Assembly (NCBI GenBank): GCA_040954595.2
Contig: CM082588.2
Location: forward strand, 6,076,001 to 6,140,000
DNA: 64,000 nt
Source: Balanoglossus misakiensis
Taxonomy: Eukaryota > Hemichordata
Direction of reading: 5' to 3'
In this document: one piece after another, positions 49,401 through 64,000 of the stretch
How positions within the stretch are numbered: position 1 is the first letter of the stretch
Layout of the letters: every line of letters begins with the position of its first letter
Made by a program: the position numbers and the translations under genes
Notes under the pieces: generated by a model
What the model saw: the letters and a program-made list of their open reading frames with translations, nothing else
What the model was told of the DNA's origin: nothing
Databases searched by the model: none

Positions 49401-51959
49401 TTTGCCAATAGCAAATTGGGGCGGGTCTTCAATGATGCATGACTAACGCATGATTACCGCGTGATATCCAAAGTACACGTTCTCGAACATTCAAAAGAGC
49501 AACAACCTTCTCAACTGGTGGCGACTTATCGAACAGGTAATGTGTAATTTACGCCTCAGATATCGACAGTATCAGTAAATTGTCACGGCAGCCTATATAA
49601 TCCTTGGGTTTGGTTTTTGGTTGGTGCCCTATTCAATTTGGAGAAAATTCTTACCATGTATTACCATAGACATGAAACGCCCTTAACTTTAAATGAGTTT
49701 TCTACATTCAAAAAGAAACTGAAAACGAATAAAGATCGCGCTTGGTCGCCAGTGGAGAGACCATCATCCTTCTTTTTAAAAATTGACTCGCACGCTTGGA
49801 TAGACTCCATAAAACTCTGTACAGAATGTCGAATTGTGACACTGCGAGTGGCCGCTGGCCGTCTGTCGGGCTTAACTGAGACGTCCCGGACACTCCTACA
49901 TTCATGACTGGAGCAATGCCAATAAAGACTCGTTGGTCGTTGCCTTGCTGCTTACCTAAACTGTTTTCATTAAATCAGATATCACAATGTGAACCAAAGG
50001 GTCAGTTGACCATCACATGTATGGGTCGAGCAACGAGGAGCTCGTCGATGGTATTTTGCCAGTTAAGGATGTACGATAAGTAAAATTGAAAGTTTTGTCA
50101 TTTCTTTAATTGTGTATTTTTGGTTTCTCATGTGTATGCATAATGAAAATCTGTAACAAAATTTAGGGGTCACTACGCTTGTTTTCGAAATACAAGGCCG
50201 CGAATTGAGTTGATAATTGTAAAAATCTGCTGAGTCAGTATGTTTCACCAATGGTTTGTCTATGGGCAAAAATTCAGCGAAGTTTATCTCAGAATAGACC
50301 ATACGATTTTATTTGACCGATGTAGTTTTTATATGACTTAGTTATGTGTAAGATTTTATAAAATGACAATAGTAGAAGTGAGTTTTCTAGCTATTCTCAG
50401 TGTAATCCTATGGAAAAAGACGAATGCGCGCAGTTTTCCAGTTTATGTTCTCCGCGTACATCCCTAAACTAATTCAAAAAAAGAAGTGACACTAGTAGCA
50501 TTGTAGGTATCCATGCCTTCAAGAAGGGGGTCAGCTGGAGGGGTCAGGCGGTAGGAAGAGTTCACCAAAAGAGGGCGCATTTTATCATGCACATTCTACT
50601 GTGTACGAGCAGAGAAGCCTCAGGGTTCCGGTTAGAATCATATCGGTAAGACAAAGACAGAAGAGTTGACAGACAACAAACTTGTTCAGTTTCTATTAAA
50701 TAGTTATTACTATTAAACATTCCCTGAATCTATCCCTCCGGTCTTACCTGATACTACGGCAAGTTGAAACGACTCGTTTTTGATGGTTCGCCGTACGTCA
50801 CCATAAAGTGCAAGGCAAGTGTATTCACCCATATCTTCATTCTGAATGTTTTTCAGCATGAGTTCGGCAAAATTGGTTGAGATATTATTCTTTGTTGTGT
50901 TGCCGAATGTTTCGGAAATGCAGCCACTGTCGCCGCCGTCGACAATCCCTTTTGTGGTTTTCCAGCAAAGCGTCAGATTTGGCTGTGTTGGTGTAGCAGT
51001 GCAGTTTACTTGAAAATCCATTCCCGTGGTCACGTTGTAAGATTTAGTCGCACTCATGGGAATAATGTTCAACTGAAAGGGTTCTATAACAAAGAAACAA
51101 ACAAACAAACAAACAAACAAACAAACAAACAAACAAACAAACAAACAAACAAAACCAAAAAGGTCGAATCTAAATTCTTGTCCATAAACTAGGCATTAAG
51201 CATATATACATATGTCACACACCTAACTTTGTGTGCGTGAGAACTTTAGCACGCCATGCGGGCGAGTTCACACCTTGTACAAACTAGTTAGGTGTGTGAC
51301 ACATGTATTTCATCAATTACAACAACACTAACAATAAACACATACCATAAACCTTTAACGCAATGTCTTCGACTATTTGAAAATACTCGAATGTTAGTTG
51401 GCAGTGATATACGTCCTCATCTGTTTTTCTCGTTCCAGATATTTTCAAAGTTGTAAATGTGCAGACATATTTAGACGCGAAATGGTTATGTCCGTTTTCG
51501 TGTATTTTGCAAAGAAATGTTTGTGCTTCTCCCTTTGTCCAACGAGCAGAAACTATCCTGGATTGATCGTTTATTCTGACGGGAAATTCTAGTGACACCG
51601 TCGTTCCTAGTTCCCCCAAAATCGGCTCTTGAACACTTTGATGTTCCTTGTACGCTCCTTTACTCCCTTCTGTAATATATAATAATGATTGCTTTTACAG
51701 TGAGAGAGCAAAATGGTCTAATATAAAACATATAGGAATTGCTAAACTACATGCAAGATAAATGCTTCGCCGCAGTTTCAATACAAATACGTAGAACTGT
51801 TACTGTCAAAGAATGTTTTTCTTTCTCAGCAACACATGAACGATATTAACATATACATACGAAACATCAGGCGTAAGATATAGTAGAAAAAGAAATGTAC
51901 GTACAAATATACGTACCCACAAACAGGTTTATCATCAGAAAGTAAAATAAGCGTGTCAT
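38646..51959 (-). CDS. Receptor tyrosine kinase with two Ig-like domains
   Basis: Fifteen coding exons, minus strand, 723 residues: 51917-51959, 51346-51669, 50748-51083, 47202-47276, 45915-45980, 44961-45142, 44563-44643, 43686-43905, 43371-43484, 40584-40765, 40153-40275, 39895-40006, 39325-39421, 39056-39158, 38646-38759. All phases agree. The start ATG opens a short hydrophobic signal peptide. Two Ig-like domains fill exons 2 and 3 (to about residue 234), then a Ser/Thr-rich stalk (exons 4-5) and a membrane helix (297-319). The kinase has glycine loop GQGEFG (412-417), Lys439, alpha-C Glu456, catalytic HRDLATRN (Asp546), DFG (564-566) and WMAIESL, so it should be active. The activation loop has a single Tyr; the tail has Tyr-Val-Asn-Ile, a possible Grb2 site. 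Intron 11 has a GC donor (AAG|GCAAGT). The kinase is FGFR/VEGFR-like; the ligand is unknown. More stalk exons could hide in intron 3. Confidence 0.9.
39447..39690. repeat. Tetranucleotide microsatellites in kinase intron 12
   Basis: Successive (AATG)n, (AATC)n, (GAGT)n and (CAGT)n tracts grading into one another, lying between exons 12 and 13 of the kinase gene. Confidence 0.95.
40331..40442. repeat. (ACC)n/(ATC)n trinucleotide microsatellite in kinase intron 10
   Basis: A short ACC run continues into about 90 bp of pure ATC, about 55 bp from the exon 11 acceptor. The poly-Ile open frame over it is an artefact. Confidence 0.97.
41009..41820. mobile_element. Non-autonomous DNA transposon with 3-bp TTA target duplication (Harbinger-like)
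   Basis: Terminal inverted repeats: GGCTGCATTCACAAACACCT at 41009 and its reverse complement ending at 41820, followed on the inside by G-run and C-run stretches. TTA flanks both ends (41006-41008 and 41821-41823). A 3-bp TWA duplication with GG-starting ends is the PIF/Harbinger pattern (established for that superfamily); assignment here is inference because no transposase is encoded. The 812-bp body is a patchwork of poly-C/poly-G tracts and GGGGGTGTCCCCCTCCCA segments. It sits in intron 9 of the kinase gene. Confidence 0.8.
41821..41986. repeat. Fragment of the 167-bp repeat framed by a 17-bp inverted repeat
   Basis: Positions 41833-41955 match the small unit of the 32-37 kb array (GTGCCATAAAACAATACAAT, GGACTGTTTACTTTAGGATA, ACAACTTGTACGTTATCTTT). 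The fragment is framed by TTATTGTAATATCATTG (41821-41837) and its exact reverse complement (41970-41986), so a mobile hairpin-ended form of this repeat may exist. Confidence 0.8.
42732..42792. repeat. Perfect 24-bp inverted repeat with a 13-nt loop
   Basis: TAGTCTAGAATCTATCCGTT plus CGTA (42732-42755) is followed by a 13-nt spacer and the exact reverse complement (42769-42792). It lies in kinase intron 9 and would fold as a strong hairpin in the transcript or in single-stranded DNA. Confidence 0.95.
46067..47165 (-). mobile_element. 5'-truncated non-LTR retrotransposon (LINE) with reverse transcriptase fragment
   Basis: Minus-strand frame from about 47165 down to 46165 encodes the second half of a reverse transcriptase: [10 protein letters not shown], the catalytic [14 protein letters not shown], then the CR1/Jockey-type C-terminal region with LHWLPV and LWNNLP. 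The frame breaks once near 46385-46400, where it must shift by one base. The 3' end is a TTA repeat tail (plus strand AATAATAATAAT at 46067). The endonuclease and the first half of the polymerase are missing, so it is dead. It lies in kinase intron 4, about 35 bp from the exon 4 donor. GACATAA words near both ends may be remnants of a target duplication. Confidence 0.9.
47652..48879. mobile_element. Non-autonomous DNA transposon with TAA target duplication (Harbinger-like)
   Basis: Terminal inverted repeats: GGGACCGTTCAGTTTTTACG at 47652 and its reverse complement ending at 48879, each followed by G- or C-runs. TAA flanks both sides (47649-47651 and 48880-48882), the 3-bp TWA duplication seen with PIF/Harbinger elements. 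No transposase is encoded. Composition resembles the element at 41009-41820 (poly-G/poly-C, GGGGGACACCCTCTCCCAC-like words), so the two may be related families. A second element is nested within (47980-48325). Located in kinase intron 3. Confidence 0.8.
47980..48325. mobile_element. Nested MITE flanked by TTAA
   Basis: Ends AGGGACAAAGTCTCTCTTTC (left) and the near reverse complement GAGAGACTTTGTCCCT (right), with longer-range inverted similarity through ATGTGGATATATAG. TTAA lies at 47976-47979 and 48326-48329, as expected for TTAA-targeting superfamilies such as piggyBac. The 346-bp size and lack of a coding region mark it as non-autonomous. It sits inside the Harbinger-like element, so it inserted later. 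Confidence 0.72.
51095..51152. repeat. (AAAC)n microsatellite at the kinase exon 3 acceptor
   Basis: The run begins a few bases upstream (in transcript sense) of the exon 3 acceptor at 51084, so on the minus strand it supplies a (GTTT)n T-rich stretch in the place of the polypyrimidine tract. Confidence 0.95.
51214..51300. repeat. Short hairpin element with 15-bp terminal inverted repeat
   Basis: GTCACACACCTAACT (51214-51228) and its exact reverse complement (51286-51300) enclose 57 bp in kinase intron 2. It could be a tiny MITE; no clear target duplication is seen. Confidence 0.75.
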
Positions 51960-52411
51960 TTTCTCCACAAAAATGGAACGTTATGTCAGCTAGAATAGAG
52001 TACTGAACAACGAAATATATGGCGTAAACTTTGTTGTTGCGAGGCGTATTGCATGCATTAATGAAGACTATCCCGCTTGTGACACGACTGTTACAGTGTT
52101 AGCATGATGTCACAGCCCTTTTCTGACCACATGAACGGTTGATATGGACACATTGGCCGCTAGCCAACAAAACAGTCTTTGAATTTTATATAACCCGGTG
52201 TCGTAGAAACGTATGCCCTGACAAATATTCGCATGGGCAGTGGTCGGCCGCGCAATAAAACTGTCATATCTATTGTTCAAACCGTATCGCACCCCACCCT
52301 TAACTGATCACGCCGTCACATGACTATGACTGATTTTGGCAGCAGAAGATAACATATATCACGCAGTCATAGACAAATGTGACTCGAGCTCAGTGAATAA
52401 CAAAGGCAGAC
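51960..52411. promoter_or_regulatory. Probable bidirectional promoter between the two receptor genes
   Basis: The 452 bp between the divergent start codons of the kinase gene (51959, minus) and the Ig receptor gene (52412, plus). TTTTATATAA at 52184-52193 is nearly palindromic: it reads TATATAA on the plus strand and TATATAAAA on the minus strand. It lies within a few bases of the midpoint (52185.5). A CCAAT-like GCCAACAA occurs at about 52163, and CACATGAC near 52318. Function is inferred from position; transcription starts are not visible from sequence. Confidence 0.6.
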
Positions 52412-61770
<9,359 letters not shown>

Positions 61771-61789
61771 CATTAACAGTTTGGATATC

Positions 61790-61795
61790 ATTAAA
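61790..61795 (+). promoter_or_regulatory. Candidate polyadenylation signal ATTAAA
   Basis: ATTAAA, the commonest variant of AATAAA, 20 bp after the stop codon of the Ig receptor gene. That would give a very short 3' untranslated region, so a later site is equally possible. Confidence 0.4.
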
Positions 61796-63406
61796 GTAAA
61801 ATTAATATGGGAAGCATACTCTGGCAGTCAGCAGAAAAAGCGATTTTTACAGCAACAGGCTTTGGAGCTCGGGTTTTCATGCTAACTGAATTGTGAATAG
61901 GGCATTTACGTTTTAAAAAGTGACTGTTTTATGGCAATCATTTTAGCTATCTGGGCTTTCAAAAGGCCACGTCACTCACTTTATTAAATTGTGACATAAT
62001 TTTAAGAAAGGTTAATTATGGGAAGTGTAAAAGTCTACGTAATGTTCATAGAAAAATGAGACGTGTTACACAATCATGCTGCGCGTTACCTTTTAAATTA
62101 CACCTTTCCGGTCGTCAGTATTTGATACTACAGGAAACCATTGAGAAACGTTTTGTAGCATATTTGTTAGAGTAAGATCCCATTTTCATAAGTGCAGCCG
62201 ACTAATTGGCAGGATCCTGCCATACTGGTAAAAATACATGTATTGATTGACACGGTCACCGAAGCGGCATTGTGCAATGTGCAGCTCCATCTTTCACCCT
62301 TGTCCTACTTGTTGATACCGAATGTAAATTGACGTACATATCAACAGTAAATTGCACCTTGTACATTGTTGATTAAAGCCTTGGTGCCCTTCTCCAACTA
62401 GTACCGGTAGGCTATATATATTAAATAATTGTGCAGCGGCTTGCAAGACAACGCAGGGGACCTCGTGCATACCTCGTACATGTTTCGCTTGAAACTCGCA
62501 ACTATGGTGACCCCGAAACGAAATTTCCGTCAAAAATCAAATGGAAAACGTTTGACTGAATGTAGAAATGTAAGATAACACATGATAGGAAAAGTTGGGT
62601 GGTAGTGGTAGTATGTAGCGAACGATATTGATCCGTACAGCCATCCAACTAGATTAATATTTTATGAGTCATTTTAAATTAAAAACTAGTCGTTCATGCG
62701 TAATCGGCTGTATCAAATTATGGTTAACCTTGTCAAAGACACCCATTATTTACACTTACAGCATTCTTAGGTGTTTACTTTTTGTCTGAGGAGTCTGCGC
62801 ACGTCTTAAAAAATTAATCTCAGGTTTATGAGACCATGCATTATGCCCGAGCCGATTGAAAATCAAGAACAATTGTTACGATCTGTATAAAGGTCAAATA
62901 TGATTTTAAGGGTCAATTGATCCAGAGCTCGGGAATGTCAATGTTTGGTAGTATTTGATTTTATGTATTTGAAGTAGATAGGGAGAGCTGGTGTTTAACT
63001 GACCTATTCTCATAATAACAAGGCCAGGAAGAAAAAATAAATTGTCCATCGGAATCGCCGCTTCTATTTTGGCTGATTTGGAATTTTTTTTTTTTTGGAT
63101 CTTGGCAAATATACTACTTCCGCGTTACAAAATTCTTAGTACTGGCGCTGGTGGCCAGAATATGTTGTGCAAACACCACCTGTAAATGTAATGGCCTATG
63201 TTATTGTTGGGAAATATAGTATGGAATTCAGTTACAAGTACATGTATCAGCGTTTTGTCTGAGATATTTCTGGTAAAAAGGGAATAGTTATCTCGCCTTG
63301 TCTGCATCTGTGCAAATATGCCAGAGAACCGCATTTACCTTCAGCCTAAAAAAAATTAAAAAAAAATATTCGCTCGCCGCTCCTGGAATTTGGTCCCAAA
63401 AATCCG
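61796..63406. other. 3' flank of the Ig receptor gene
   Basis: No further exon recognised. AT-rich single-copy DNA with short A/T runs. Confidence 0.5.
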
Positions 63407-63607
63407 ATGAACAAGATTGTTATTCTTTCTGGCCTAAAGAGAAATATTAGAGCTCGTTTTATTCCACAATTTTATTATACCCCTGTTATCGAATGGAAAT
63501 TTCATCGATTATTGCAATCTGAAACCCCAAGCATTTTGGAAAATCTATCCAAGTATGTATTTCACGCTTTTAAACAGCGTCAGTGTCTTCTTTCTGATAG
63601 TAACTAG
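63407..63607 (+). pseudogene. Possible retroelement protein tail
   Basis: A 66-residue frame rich in Arg, Lys and aromatic residues, resembling in style the last part of some non-LTR reverse-transcriptase proteins. It is followed at once by a hairpin and GAAGGGGACTACATG-like sequence (minus strand) that I associate with retroelement tails. No diagnostic motif, so this is a weak call. Confidence 0.25.
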
Positions 63608-63611
63608 AAAT

Positions 63612-63710
63612 TGAATTAAAGTTGTGTAGCCCTCTTTGATCAACAGTTGGAATTATAGCATGAGCATGTAGTCCCCTTCTTCAGGTGCAGTGCTACACAA
63701 CTTTAATTCA
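63612..63710. repeat. 19-bp perfect inverted repeat
   Basis: TGAATTAAAGTTGTGTAGC (63612-63630) and its exact reverse complement (63692-63710) enclose 61 bp. The hairpin may be the end of a mobile element. Confidence 0.85.
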
Positions 63711-64000
63711 TATTGTACCGAAGATCAACACGGCAATACTCGAATTGTTAACTAGACATGATTGTAATTCTACTCAGAAACCTCAAGTGACTGTAACTTT
63801 TTTCGATATGGAAACGGTACATTAAGGCAATTGGCCTACAGTACCGAATAAACATGATGATGATTGTCACGATATGATTTACATGGTCACCGGTCTGTAC
63901 AGTGACGACTTTTTGTTTTTGAATTCTGTTTTGTGAACGATAGTACTGTGAATTTACATGACACAAGCACATGGTGTTTACAAGTTAGAGTAGGTAACTG

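Larger units (their letters stand above)
47277..50747. other. Kinase intron 3 (3.5 kb)
   Basis: Apart from the nested elements at 47652-48879 it has no feature I can name. An unrecognised plus-strand open frame (49617-49907) has no domain I know and is probably chance. Confidence 0.5.

Noticed and set aside
50713-51144. Cys/Phe/Val-rich N-terminus of the frame over kinase exon 3 as a signal peptide
   Set aside because: It is translation of the (GTTT)n microsatellite in the intron; the exon begins at the acceptor at 51083.

Overview
This window looks like nuclear DNA from a marine invertebrate, most likely a cephalochordate (amphioxus, Branchiostoma) or another invertebrate deuterostome. The reasons are the many short-exon genes with GT-AG introns, tandem-duplicated metabolic genes, a lineage-type immunoglobulin receptor tyrosine kinase, and dense small DNA transposons, retroelements and microsatellites. 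The species assignment is inference. Nothing prokaryotic is present, and most short open frames are repeat artefacts.

Layout. 1-11036: a satellite of about 80 copies of a 137-bp unit with higher-order structure, running off the left edge. 11.9-26.6 kb: four tandem genes, all on the minus strand (called A, B, C and D here from low to high coordinate). Each has four exons with conserved phases and encodes a TauD/TfdA-type (clavaminate-synthase-like) iron/2-oxoglutarate dioxygenase. Gene B has lost the acidic iron ligand. Just upstream of its start codon lies a 1.5-kb copy of its own intron/exon-3 region. 27.0-28.4 kb: a 40-bp minisatellite upstream of gene D, carrying TATAAAA in nearly every unit and CACGTG in about a third. 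29.7-30.7 kb: an internally deleted Ty3/gypsy-type LTR element with a tRNA-Pro primer site and a TACG target duplication. 32.2-37.0 kb: a nested tandem repeat (about 167-bp units inside 1.3-1.46-kb units).

38.6-52.0 kb, minus strand: a 15-exon receptor tyrosine kinase gene of 723 codons. It encodes a signal peptide, two Ig-like domains, a Ser/Thr-rich stalk, one membrane segment and a complete kinase domain. Its introns host Harbinger-like elements (41.0-41.8 kb; 47.7-48.9 kb with a second element nested inside) and a 5'-truncated LINE (46.1-47.2 kb). 52.4-61.8 kb, plus strand: a 14-exon Ig-superfamily membrane receptor of 610 residues without a kinase. Its stalk is encoded by four tandem copies of one 51-bp exon. 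The two receptor genes are head to head, with start codons 452 bp apart and one TATA-like element almost exactly at the midpoint, which suggests a shared promoter.

The most notable items are the head-to-head receptor pair, the amplified stalk exon, the probable catalytic loss in gene B, and the two repeat arrays with TATA-like motifs in each unit. Gene models were built by hand from splice signals, reading phase and paralogue comparison. No expression data or database search was available.
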